From Ramazzottius varieornatus (Eukaryota; Tardigrada; Eutardigrada; Parachela; Ramazzottiidae): 64,000 bases of DNA. Positions 23,145-33,519 of the stretch are shown one piece after another. The notes under the pieces are model-generated. The model was not told the DNA's origin. It saw nothing but the letters and a program-made list of their open reading frames with translations, and did no database searches. Position 1 is the stretch's first letter. Every line of letters starts with the position of its first letter. The position numbers were made by a program, and so were the translations under genes. The DNA lies in the NCBI GenBank assembly GCA_001949185.1, contig BDGG01000002.1, positions 1,023,481 through 1,087,480 of the forward strand, read 5' to 3'.

Positions 23145-23193
23145 ACAAGTGGCGTACTTCTTCGTTATTTCTGACCGAGAGTGCACACCACAT
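23145..23193. repeat. palindromic repeat, degraded
   Basis: Left arm CAAGTGGCGTAC, right arm GAGTGCACACCAC. Confidence 0.45.
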
Positions 23194-23330
23194 CAGAAAG
23201 TGAGTATGTTTGAGTCATATACCGACGTCCGCGTAACGTCCTTGTCCCTCTATAGTCATAGATACAACACCGATCCGTGACAGCGTCTCTTTAGGCAAGT
23301 CACTCTGGAGGACAATTAGTGGTCGGCACT

Positions 23331-23600
23331 TCACTTCCGGGTCATGGAAAATGTGTCTTCTTCTAAGCTACGCATGTTTCCACTCCGTAAACAATGCCTG
23401 CTCTTGGGCGCCGAAAACTGTCGAAATCGCTGTCTTTTGAAGGTTGTATTCGGGCCGTTCACCCAGCCAAAAAGCAGTGCAAAAAGCAGGACACCTAGTA
23501 AAATGGAGTGTCGCGGGCAGTGCACGGAGAAAAGGCAGTGGCAAGCCGTGCACCCAGTCACTACGAAAATTAATTGTTCAAACGCGAAAAGGTCAACCTG
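23331..23600. repeat. interspersed repeat, family 2 copy
   Basis: About 250 bp matches 30470-30720 in the same orientation. Shared blocks are CTTCACTTCCG, CTACGCAT, CTCCGTAAACA and GTGTCGCGGGCAGTGCACGG followed by AGAAAAGGCAGTGG. A third partial copy is inverted at 30155-30255. Small frames inside (for example GQCTEKRQW) are conserved between copies but look incidental. Confidence 0.7.
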
Positions 23601-23981
23601 GGTCCTGGAAGTGTTTTTGAAACGAGATTTGCTCCTGGTGCCCGCTTCGTAGCTTGAACAGACGCACTCTTATCTTTTGCTATCAAGTAAAACCGACCGA
23701 AGAGTTTCGGAGAAGCTGTCAACATCGGCCTATGCTTCTTCAATGTTCGAATATTGTCCTCCCTGTGTTATCATGGTAGTAACACTGGCAGTATCTTGAA
23801 CGCGATAAGATAATGCAAATCCGTTGGTTGTCAGCTGTTAATGACGACAGATTTATAAAGCGTGCGCGAATCTGTTGCTTCAATACTTCCGTAAAACAAT
23901 ACTCAGTATTAAGTCTTCTGTACTATAGCTGAAATCTTGCCATTTTTGAATCATCTTCGGTTGTGCTGAATTCTTCACGAT

Positions 23982-24996
23982 ATGACACGACTAGCTTCGC
24001 AGCTGGTTCTTCTGGCTTATGTTTCAATCAGAACGACCAACGCCGCCATCCATGCCAAGGCTGTACTTTCCGGCGCATCGCCTGTTAAAGGCACCGTCTA
24101 CTTCACTCAGGAAAGTGAAGGGCAACCAGTGATCCTGACCGGCCATTTACGCAGCCTTTCGCCAGGTACTTGAGTGCCGTCCACGGTAACGTGGTCAGCA
24201 ACCGGTCAGAAAATCAGAGGCTTCACTTTGGACCTGGACACACACTCTCGACAAGATTGTTGTCCAAAGTGGCGTACGCGTTTGGTGAGATTGGCCGGGA
24301 GCGTGCGCCACTTGGGAAAGCGATCTGGTTCGAACCAAAGGCTTACATCTAAGTTGTCCTTTTGCACCAAGTTTCTCTTGCAGGTTATCATGGATTCCAT
24401 ATCCAGTAAGGGAAAGCGTGAGAGAGCCATTATCTTACTGATGCATTGTTTTTGTTGGGTGTGGACAGTGAGTACGGCAACTTGACGAGCGGATGCGCCA
24501 GTGCAGGAGCTCATCACAATCCCGGCAGCAAAGCACATGGCGCCCCGTCGGACAGAGATCGCCACGTCGGCGACCTCGGCAACGTTTGGGCAGACAGTTT
24601 AGTCACTCGCATGGAAGCTGATTGTTTGAATCAAAAACTTGTGGAAGATCTCTGGAGGTTATTCTGATGTCTGCAGATAATGGGAACGTCCGAATCAACA
24701 TCACAGATTCAACGATATCGCTACAAGGCACCAACAGTATTATTGGGCGAACTGTGTATGCCGAAACATGAGCGGAGTTTTGACATAGTTGGTACATATA
24801 TGTCATGTATTGTTATTTTGTTTCTAGGATGGTCCATGACAAGAAGGACGACCTCGGGAAAGGCGGCGATACCGAAAGTAAAATGACGGGAAATGCTGGT
24901 GGTAGAGTGGCATGCGGTGTGGTTGGTCTACTGCCTACAGGAAGAGACTCTTTCAAGCTTTCTCTAACAGTGTTTCCCGACCATCGCAACAGATGA
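23982..24996 (+). CDS. Sod3: Cu/Zn superoxide dismutase, secreted type
   Basis: Five plus-strand exons begin at the ATG at 23982 and end at TGA 24994-24996. The N-terminus is a signal peptide ([16 protein letters not shown], then a mature start near [11 protein letters not shown]), so the enzyme is extracellular. Metal and structural residues are complete: GYHGFHIHEYGN across junctions, [25 protein letters not shown] and [14 protein letters not shown], the cysteines in SGCASAG and RVACGVVG, and the Arg in GGRVACG. The electrostatic-loop neighbour is Tyr (HEYGN) where the tandem cytosolic paralogue has Phe. The C-terminus extends by about 20 residues beyond the cytosolic copy. Intron positions match those of the 20.8 kb gene, indicating tandem duplication. 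An intron carries a palindromic repeat. Confidence 0.9.
24262..24319. repeat. palindromic repeat in SOD intron
   Basis: Left arm CCAAAGTGGCGTACGC, right arm GCGTGCGCCACTTGGG, tail AAAGCGATCTGGTTCGA. Confidence 0.75.
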
Positions 24997-25225
24997 AAAA
25001 GCTCGTGCATCGAGAAATTCGAAGACGAACCACCGCTATTGTCCGATTTACTCCGCCGTCTTTGGAAAACTATGCTATGTAGACGTGCCTCATTTTCTTA
25101 ATGCATGTTCCGCATATTGCAATTTCCTTAATTGCAAGAGGTTACATTGAGGGTTTGAATGATAATGGACGAGTGAAACGATTGTTCGAGTCCTAAGTCT
25201 TATAAAAGGAAATCCGAACTGAAGA

Positions 25226-25885
25226 TTAGTTATTCGAAGGGCACGGTCCGGCAAGTTGTCCGGCAATGGTATCCCCAAAGCCAAGGTCATGGATTTGTAT
25301 GCTGAAATCCTTCAGTATTCTTACTAGAGGCGAACCTGTAACACAAATATGTACAAGCAGAGTCTTTGCTATTCCATGTATATCGAACGACAACAAAAAC
25401 TTACCTCGTTTGACAGCCATTGCTTGCCACGAGCGGGCCAGATTGTCGCTTGTAAATGTGACCTTATCCTGAACCTTTTGTTGCTCGACATCCACAAACG
25501 GATTGTCCGCCACGTATACGACGTTCCCGCCATTGGCCACCCTTTTTATTCCCTCTTCGTAGCTTGCCACAATGCTGTCAGGAAGACGGGACTGAATGCT
25601 AGACCAGATTTTCTGGACCAATGGACTGAAGGTAGCGTTCTGAAAGAAGAGAACATCAATGGAGAAAAGCTGTTTGCCTTGTAGCCCGATGTTGTTGGCA
25701 GATCTTACCCTTAGAAACGTTTGCATTTCCGGTTTATTGATCGTGATGTATTTGGCGCTTGCAGGATTGTAGTCAGCATTCTTAGCGATACGGTATACGC
25801 TTATCAGAGGATCCAAGTGAAGTCCACCGCCAATGACCGATTGTATGCTTTCGTCAATGCCCAGGCTTGGATGTCAGCTGCCTGA
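25226..25885 (-). pseudogene. ionotropic glutamate receptor relic (S2 half)
   Basis: Minus strand. Exons at about 25866-25715, 25645-25405 and 25335-25226 are joined by a 69-nt GTAAGA...TTTCAG intron and one more GT-AG intron. The translation follows the second ligand-binding lobe of iGluRs: ITINKPEMQTFL, then FSPLVQKIWSSI, YEEGIKRVANGG, and SWQAMAVKRG joined to SPLVRILKDFSIQIHDLGF, ending at TAA 25226. Upstream, a stretch reading WALTKAYNRSLAVDFT resembles the end of the third pore helix (SYTANL region) but lies one frame away, implying a frameshift. No convincing pore, S1 lobe or start was found. It stands head-to-head with the next gene. Confidence 0.55.
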
Positions 25886-26228
25886 AAGAATTAAGAACCC
25901 CATTGGATGATATGCGAATCAGACTTGTAAATACTCTTTGGATACTCATTGAACAGTCCATACATACAGACTTGGCCCGAGCAGGTCTCGCTCATTACCG
26001 ATGACTATGGCAATTTTCTGACAGGCGAGGAACCACACCTGTTGTTGGGCTGGTCAATGACTTGAAGGTGTCCGGACAGCGACTGTCCAAGAGCGATCGG
26101 ATCTTTTCGCCACCATTTGGGCTTACAAGAGTATTGGTGTTGATGTCTGCTGCGTTCCGATGGTTATAGTCAAAAAAATTTACTATCTTTCCTTATTCGT
26201 TAAGCTCGTTGATGTTTTGGAGGTTACA

Positions 26229-27413
26229 ATGGAAGTGCCATTTTTACTGATGACGCTAACATGTCTTGCTGGGATCCACGGGTCCCAGGCTGCAAATGCG
26301 ACGAGGAAGTACAAAATACGAAGTATACTAGTAAGTCAGTAGTCCGAGGTCTGACCACTGGTGTTGAAACTGTAACCGATCCAAACACGTGCACAGCCCG
26401 TTGTTGATTTATAATACCTATTTTCTTAGTCACCACCGCTTGTCATCGGACCGGACGCACAAGGTCAGTATAGCGGCTATATCATCGATGTTTTAAACGG
26501 CCTGAAGAACGATGGTGCCAACGACTTTGACTGGGAACTGTCAGCCAGACCCGATAACGTCTGCGGAGACCACTTTGCCAACGGGACCATAAACGTGCTC
26601 ATGTACGATGTTTACAGTGGGATGAGCACAAGCCCTTCTTGGCACATTGTGAAGGATGATTTAATACCAACCTTGTACGTATGCCTGTATCATTCCTGTG
26701 TACGTAACAGCAATACGACATCGCCGTGAGTGAACTAGCGGTGACTCGGAACCGCTCCGAAGTCGTGGACTTCGCCCAGCAAGTGTTTGCAACCGGTGCG
26801 CGAGTAGCGGTCAACAGGAACTACAACAACGAGACAGCACAGTATTTCGTGATCCCTGCAGAAGGTTTGATCGACTACTTCAATGTACGTAGAGTCACAG
26901 AGTACTTTCTGAACCCTCGTGCAACAGTTTGATGTCTCCCCGTTTGACAGAAAACAAAGTTTCCTCCGGCTGCGCCAATCAGCAAAAGCATCCAAGCCAA
27001 CCTGCCGGCAAGCATTCTAGACAATGAGTCCAAAATCTCCGCGGTGGTACGGCGTTTGGTCAACGGAGACAATATTGCTCTGGTTGGAAACCGTGCTCCT
27101 TTGGCAGAGGCAATTGATGCCCATACGGACACTATCTTCATCGAACCTGGATTCTTCCGCGGTCAATTCTACGCATTCGCAGTTAAACTTGGTACGTGAC
27201 GTTCAGCCAAGTTGAACGGATGCGATAAATTCATCCACTGTATGACAGCTAGATTGAGCTTCGTCTCAGCTAAAAGTTTCATTGAGCCTTGGTTTGAACT
27301 GGACACTACACTGTATCTACACGTGACAGTTTTTTTCAGGCTCGGATCTGGGGCGATTCTTGTCGCTGAAAATTCACAAACTTTACGAAAACGGATTCAT
27401 GGCAACTATATAA
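26229..27413 (+). CDS. secreted iGluR-like ligand-binding domain without pore
   Basis: Five phase-consistent exons: 26229-26330, 26430-26678, 26711-26884, 26951-27191 and 27340-27413 (279 residues). A signal peptide (MEVPFLLMTLTCLAGIHGS) leads into the S1 lobe: SPPLVIGPDAQGQYSGYIID, WHIVKDDLIPTL and YDIAVSELAVTRNRSEVVDF, with the Arg that binds the ligand alpha-carboxylate in the family. The chain then goes straight to an S2 lobe (VVRRLVNGDNIALVGNRAPL; FFRGQFYAFAVKLGSDLGRF, then KIHKLYENGF). The M1, pore loop, M2 and M3 segments that normally separate the lobes are absent, and the intervening intron (26885-26950) is too short to hide them. No C-terminal membrane helix follows. The usual acidic S2 ligand residue is not evident (VGNR), so the ligand may differ. 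The stop lies inside the abutting LINE tail. Confidence 0.75.
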
Positions 27414-29175
27414 TAATAACCTTTATTGTCCGAATGCTCTGCCAGGCTAAGCGCTTAGGGGACAAAATTTGACAGAAAAATGGCAAGAGAGCCGTGGAGA
27501 AAAAGAGAGCTGCTGTACAAAAATAAAACAACTATACAACCAACAGAGGATCGATAAAATCCTTGCACCACTTCAGGTTTGAAAATTTAAAGTTCAACAA
27601 GTAGTTCTTAAAAGCGCCAAGAGTGAGCAACTGACCAGGACTAGGGCTAAAAAGTGGATCTTTGAGAATCTCTGCAGCAACGTAGGCGAAGGAGGCGATA
27701 GTGGAGTCAAACAGCTTGCACGATGCTGGAGCAAAGCTGACAGGTGACAGGAGGAAATCTTTGGACTGGCTCCTGGTGGTCCTTCCGGGCATTTCTCTTT
27801 TCATGATGAGGTCGCCACCTGCCAACATGCCTTTCCAGATCTTGTAAGTATTTAACAGAATACCTTCTAGTCTTCTTTGCCATGAAGGATGCCCCCCAGT
27901 CTCGCCGAGATGTTGCCGGTATTGCGCGAAGTCTGCATCGTGTCTTTCGTTAACTTCCAAGCAACCCAGGCGAATACTCTGCAGGAATTTATTTTGGATG
28001 TTCTCAAGCTTCTTTTGTAGCCCTTTCCCGGTGGTGTCATGATGATGAAGCATAGTCCATTACTGATCGAACTAAGCTCTTGAATAGAAGCTGCTTGACC
28101 ATACCGAAACGACGAGGGAAAAAGGCTTTGATGGAGTAAAGTCTTTTTCTGCATTTGGCTACAACCTTGTCCACTTGACCTGCCCAGTCCATTCGGCTCG
28201 CGATCGTCACACCTAGGCACTCGGCTTCGGCTTCGGTCGGGATGAGCACTGCATTGAAGCTGTAGTTACCAGCTGGAATGGCAGTCTTTTTTATCTTATT
28301 AGAGATGCGGAGATGCTGCGATTTTTGGGGCTTGATCTCGAGTCCAACCTCGGAACACCACTTTGCCAAGTTGTTCAGGTCTTCCTGCAAAGCATGGCAG
28401 TCTTCTTCACCACTCACCTTCCTGTACAGGACGATGTCATCTGCGTACTGTAGTACTCTTGACTCGAAAGCTCCCGAGAGGCCATTTACCTCAACAGTGA
28501 AGAAGGTAGGCCCCAGGATGGAACCCTGAGGTACTCCAGACTTCACTGCTATCTCTTCTGAAAAGAAACCATCTACCATCACTCTCTGATTTCTATCCTT
28601 CAAGTAGTCAGAAAAAAGCGCCAGGAGGTGTTCATCCACGCCATGCTTCTGGAGACTAGTGACTACGACGTCATGCGGTAGTCTGTCGAAGGCCTTGGTA
28701 CAATCGAGAAAGATGACGTCCGCTTCTTTCCTCTCCAGAAGGACCTGCGAGAACTGATGACACATCTGCAAGAGCTGCATCTCCGTGGAGCGCTGACGCC
28801 TAAAACCAAACTGAGAATCAGAGTACAGCTTGTTGCTATCGAGGAAGTGGGTGACATGGTCGGCAAGAATTTTTTCGAAGAGCTCTGAGAGGGGAGGCAG
28901 GAGCGATATTGGGCGGAAGGCGGAGCCACCTTTCTTCGGAACGGCAACGACGTCTGTCATCTTCCAGGCTGTGGGAAACTTTCCAGACAGAAGGATCAGG
29001 TTGAAGAGTCTCGAGAGAGGGTAGATGATGGTCGTACCTGCAATCTTAAAAAGATGGTTTGTAATGAGAGAGGATCCAGCTGCTTTCGGGCGTCCAGCTT
29101 GCGGATGATGCTGAGGACAGACTCTTCCCGCTTGATTGTACTGGAGCTCCAATACCAAGACCGAGCTACTAGTTA
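27407..29175 (-). mobile_element. 5'-truncated non-LTR retrotransposon (LINE)
   Basis: A minus-strand reverse-transcriptase fragment running from about 29175 down to a 3' end with AATAAAGG(TTA)n at 27407-27435. RT motifs are visible: PTAWKMTDVVAVPKKGG, FRPISLLPPLSELFEKI, FGFRRQRSTEMQLL, DVIFLDCTKAFDRLPHDVV, SGVPQGSILGP, LQYADDIVLY with the catalytic YADD, and KSQHLRIS. The C-terminal region after RT continues in another frame (27532-28053), so at least one frameshift is present, and another occurs near 29075. No endonuclease or ORF1 remains. It resembles CR1/jockey-type LINEs. It is inactive. Confidence 0.85.
28037..29158 (-). pseudogene. reverse transcriptase domain of the LINE
   Basis: A 373-codon open frame covers RT fingers, palm and thumb, ending MVKQLLFKSLVRSVMDYASS. 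Palm Asp residues are in FLDCTKAFDR and YADD. The downstream 173-codon frame (27532-28053) with LENIQNKFLQSIRLGC supplies the usual region after the thumb, displaced by a frameshift. There is no start of its own because the 5' part of the element is missing. Confidence 0.85.
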
Positions 29176-30154
29176 TAGCACGGTTCCATATTGAATTCCG
29201 TGCTTTGAGGTCTACAATTCTGAATTGTAATCCATCCTTTCGATTCTGTTCATCAATTACTGTTTGGTGCTGTAGTTGTGTGACTCGGACAAACCCACGC
29301 CATACTTTTCTGTTTGTCTTTGTCAGAGCTAGTTTTTAGAACGTTTTGAAACTTTAAGAACAAAGTTAAACCAACAAGACAGTCACGTAAGACAAGTATT
29401 CAGGAACCTGATTCTGAAATTTATTTACTCTTTTTGAGCACTGGGCAGACATCTTTGCGTCCGGAAAGTCTAGACAGGTGCGAGGAGACGGAAGCCTTCA
29501 ACCAGGACTTCCGGTTACGAGGAGAGTTTTGGAGGAACCGCCGCACACGCGGACCGCGCCGGTAACCGGTTGCACATAGCGTGAGAAAAAAGGAAGCCTG
29601 ATAATTACACAACATACTATGTACATATCGATCAATTCAGACTTGGACAACTGAATTATCATAAGAGGAAGGTCCGGCAGCATGCGTAACCGGAGAATAA
29701 TATAGACGGAGAACACAGCGAGGCTGCACGCAAGTCAAAGAGGGCCGTGGCGGGGCTCGCACGTCTCACTTTGCGAGAAAGGAAGTTTGCCCTTCCGGTC
29801 CTTGATGGAGGCTCCCAGTCAAGTGCGCCAGTTCGTCCAAAATGTATTCACCCTTTTTCCTCTCGGTACTTCGTGCGAAGCCAAAAAGGTGAAGCCGAAA
29901 AAGGAATCTGCCTAGAACGGATTCCAAAGTGGCGCACGCTATCGACCGACACAGCCGATAATGTGCGCCACTTGGAAAAACATTCGAACTCGAGGCTCGA
30001 GCTTGTAAGCGTTTAGGGGGAAACTGTTGTCACCCAGTAGAACCTAAAATTTTTATTAGCACCCACTGAAATTATCGTCGAAGCCCACTTTAGTTATTGC
30101 TACAGTATGGCTATTAGTTTTTGCTTTATTAGGAATGGTTATTTCTAACGTAGT
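29176..30154. other. intergenic stretch
   Basis: No gene recognised. One palindromic repeat sits at 29.92-29.98 kb. Confidence 0.4.
29921..29978. repeat. palindromic repeat, single copy
   Basis: Left arm TTCCAAAGTGGCGCACGCT and right arm ATGTGCGCCACTTGG with AAAAACATTCGAACTCGAG tail. Confidence 0.7.
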
Positions 30155-30720
30155 GACTGGGTGCACGGCTTGCCACTGCCTTTTCTCCGTGCACTGCCCG
30201 CGACACTCCCTTTTACTCGGTTCACTGCTTTTACACTGCTTTGGCTAGGTGCAAGGCCTTGATACGACCTTAACAACATAGTGATCTCGAAGGTTGTCGG
30301 CGCGAGAAAGCAGACATTTTTTACGGACTAGATGCGCCATGTTGAGAGTGATAGCTAAACAGCGAGAGTTTACCGAGGAAGTGTTGGAGCAGAGAATGCT
30401 TTGCTTGATGGTCTTCTTCGTATAAAATATGGCGAACCCGAACTAAGTCCAAAGGACAATTAAGTTAATGCGGCACTTCACTTCCGAGCCCTGGATGCTG
30501 TGTCGTCATTTACACTACGCATATTTCTACTCCGTAAACATGCCTGCTTCCGTGGGCAGACAACGTTTGAAATCAATATGTTTTGGAAGTCGTATGCAGG
30601 CCGTACACCTAGCCAAAAAGCAGTGTAAGAAGCAGTGCACCCACAGTAGTAGAAGGGAGTGTCGCGGGCAGTGCACGGAGAAAAGGCAGTGGCCGCCGAA
30701 ACCCTGTAACCCGGAAGAAG
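30155..30720. repeat. family 2 repeat, inverted pair
   Basis: 30155-30255 is the reverse complement of the block around 30600-30700 (shared CACTGCCTTTTCTCCGTGCA, then CTGCCCGCGACACTCCC). 30470-30720 also matches 23331-23580 directly. The pair could fold as a ~95-bp stem. Confidence 0.7.
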
Positions 30721-32545
30721 GAAACCTGTCGGCGAATCCGAAGTTTCTTTGAGTGAAGTTACCAAGATGCTTGGGATGGGCTGGTTCGAGTCGGTGTTGT
30801 CTAGTTTACTCCCGAGGTTTCCCGAGGCGATCTCTGGTCTTCGCAGAATCATTCAATTCCTGGAACTTTCTTTTTAGCGTCGAAGTGGAGGCTTCAGTTC
30901 TAACCAGATTAGCTTTCGTCCTGGAAAACTGGCGGAAACTGGTCAAGATGCCGACTGAGAAACGCAGTATAAAAATATCCTTTATTAAGTTCAAGTTGGA
31001 ATGCCGAGTCAGCCTACAGCGCTTCTACTGTATAACCGATCTGATAAAGGGTGGAAGAGCGCGAAAAGAAAGCGGATTAATTTCACTCTAGACAGCTAGT
31101 AGATAGGCAATCAAGCGAAGCGCTTGGTGCTTGATCGAGACAGGCAGGTGAAGAACAGCTGGGTGTGGGTAAAGTCTATCTTTCACGTCACATAGCTGAG
31201 CCGTTCACTGGCAAGCGTTTATTGACTTGATTACAAAATTAGTTGATCGAAACACGAGAATGAAAAATAATTCAGAATACCGCATTGCTGTAAACAAAGA
31301 ATCACGGTCGTCTCGTGATATCCCAACAGAAAATCCACTGTGAAATCGTCGGGACGATTAGAGAGCCACGAAAGAAAACAAGGCTTTGTATGCCTAACTA
31401 GGAGGAGGAGAAGTTTCCTGAGCGTTTAAACGTCACCAGCTCGCTAACCGAGCCAGTTTGGCGGTTCGGCTGTGACGTCAGGGTCACACTTACAATCCTT
31501 CCAAAACGCTACACCCAAAAGATAGGCTGAAATTGGCACTGGATCGAGACTTAGCAAACCCAAGAGCAAGACCACTGACAATAGTGACATCCGTTAAACA
31601 GACGACTGGAGGACTTGACCACATACATGGCAAAGCCCAGCTGAAGGTCATTAGTCTACAGTATGAGCATGCTTACTGTTTTTAAATCGGTGTCCGCACG
31701 GGTGGTGGAGGTCTCCAAAGTACAACAGCCCGTGGAACCTGAGGTTTTTCTGTAGTCAAGTCACGTGCACTGAGCACGGTGCTTGTGCTTGATGGATGGA
31801 CTCGAAGTGCGGAAACCTCGTAGCAATTAATTTCGGTGGGTGATATTAACCTTACTGGGTTTTAATGGGTGACGATGGGCATTTCCTATTTTTGAGTGGC
31901 GCACTTTCTCAGCCAATAACAATAGAAACGTACGCCACTTGAGACGACCGATCTGCGAGAGAAGCGCATACTGTAGTATTACTGTATCATAGAACTCACA
32001 CACTACTGGTTTTCCAGCTTCCGTAAAAAGGAACTGTGGAGGAATTTTCGCGCGGTCTTTCCACTGGCTTTCTTCTGTAATGAAAGTCTTCCACGACCAT
32101 AAATTCTGACAGTATCGATCGATATATTGAAAAACGTGATGGCTTTTTGATTAGGAGCGGAAGCCTTTAGTGATCACATTGTTAAATTAGGGCATGTAGT
32201 ACTTGAACGGGAACATTAATAAGTGAAGAGCGGTAATTTTCACACGGCGGAAAAATTGCCGGGCAGACAAGGTGCACTAACAGCTCATAAAAATATCAAA
32301 CGTGAGACAAATTTCTCGTCGATGAAAGGGCAAATCGTATGTGAAGGAAAAAAAGAATGGACAAGCATTCAAAAAACAGCAGTTGATGATCACTGTATCG
32401 ATGGAACATCAGACAGGATAAGAACGGGTTTAGCATAGTAATTACCGGGTAGCGTCTCAAAGTACTGCGTGAAACATGTGAATCGTATTTATTTCAACAC
32501 GATGGGAGCGTTACGATTACCATTGCCGTGCTGAAGGGCCTTGGC
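30721..32545. other. intergenic stretch
   Basis: No supported gene. Short plus frames at 30753-31091 and 32223-32438 lack similarity. One reverse-oriented palindromic repeat lies at 31.9 kb. Confidence 0.4.
31891..31942. repeat. palindromic repeat, reverse orientation
   Basis: Left arm GAGTGGCGCAC, loop with GCCAATAACAATAG (reverse of the common GTTATTGGC loop), right arm GTACGCCACTTGAG. Confidence 0.65.
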
Positions 32546-32887
32546 TTAGCCGAACCGAAGATGGCCGTAATCGGTGAAGGATGGAACTCGGCGCCCGAAG
32601 CGGAGATGGGCGTAGTCGGAACCGAAGGCAGCTGCTCGTTTGTCCTGCTGATACATCAGTGGCACATAGGGTACCGGCGACTCCATGTATGGGTCCCGAC
32701 GTCCGAAACGAAGGTGGTTGTAGTCGTTGAAACCTTTTGAGTTCCACTTCAGGTCGCGCTTCTGCAGTTCTAGGATGGGGTCTTGGCTGTCAAAGGTCAC
32801 TTTGTCCACTGGATCTGCGTGGCTTGTTGAAGCGAGGGCCATGAGACAGAAGAGCACCGCACATGACAGAGCTACTAGCGAACGCAT
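32546..32887 (-). CDS. SK: sulfakinin-like neuropeptide precursor
   Basis: The minus-strand coding exon starts at ATG 32887 and stops at TAA 32546-32548 (113 residues). A signal peptide (MRSLVALSCAVLFCLMALAS) is followed by a spacer and three amidated peptides released at KR or RR sites. These are DLKWNSKGFNDYNHLRFG (RR), AAAFGSDYAHLRFG (RR) and VPSFTDYGHLRFG, the last ending exactly at the stop. Each terminal Gly would become the C-terminal amide. The core DYGHLRF matches arthropod sulfakinins (DYGHMRF-amide) with Leu for Met. The Asp-Tyr pair would suit tyrosine sulfation. Sulfakinins are the invertebrate counterparts of cholecystokinin and act on satiety and gut muscle through a GPCR. The other two copies vary at the Gly-His pair (YNHLRF, YAHLRF). 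A leader exon lies upstream across an intron. Confidence 0.88.
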   Translation of the reverse strand: MRSLVALSCAVLFCLMALASTSHADPVDKVTFDSQDPILELQKRDLKWNSKGFNDYNHLRFGRRDPYMESPVPYVPLMYQQDKRAAAFGSDYAHLRFGRRVPSFTDYGHLRFG

Positions 32888-32907
32888 CTTCCTATCTAAT
32901 ATGGGAG

Positions 32908-33485
32908 CTGGAAAACAAATGAACATCCCCGATATGACTTAAAAGATTTATTAAAATTTTGTACGTTGCCAAAATAGCTCGCATTTAAGACTGTATGGAA
33001 ACTCGAGTTTGTAATTTCCGGCCAATAAAATCATTGCCTGGCATAAGAAGAATCGTAACGAGAAGGTATTTTATTGAAGTTTTCGATCCTCCATCTGTAG
33101 TGATGGTATCAAGTTATCAATGAAAACATTCTGTACGATTGAAGAATGGAATCGAAAACGAGCCGCAATGTTATTTTATGGTACTCACATGAAACAACAA
33201 AGAGAAATATGTTGTTTCAGAGCGGTCACAGATGGGGAAGCTTGAGAAGGCCTAATAACTCACCTGGCTGTTGTGGAAGATGGATGAGCGGAAAATGGCT
33301 GGATAAAGGGATAGCCAATTGTAGACAAAGTGTGCAGTGTCGAAAACAGGGAGTGCTGTCAGGAAGCCCTCTAAAGCGAGTATAAGTGTGCGGATATGTC
33401 GCTTAGCAGGGCAAGCGAGTGGTAGATGCCTTTAGGGCAAGAAATTAAGTGGAAGCGGAACAGGAAGCGGACTTTGACGTTGTGA
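32908..33485 (-). promoter_or_regulatory. 5' leader exon and intron of sulfakinin gene
   Basis: On the minus strand a donor GTGAGTTATT (33263-33254) and acceptor TTGTTTTCCAG (ending 32908) define a 356-nt intron just upstream of the ATG. The leader exon would run from about 33485 to 33264. Confidence 0.5.
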
Positions 33486-33508
33486 GTTCGACGATGGGTG
33501 TTCCTGCT

Positions 33509-33518
33509 CTTTATATAC
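33509..33518 (-). promoter_or_regulatory. TATA box of sulfakinin gene
   Basis: The minus strand reads GTATATAAAGAG, about 30 nt above the proposed leader exon start. Confidence 0.5.
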
Positions 33519-33519
33519 A

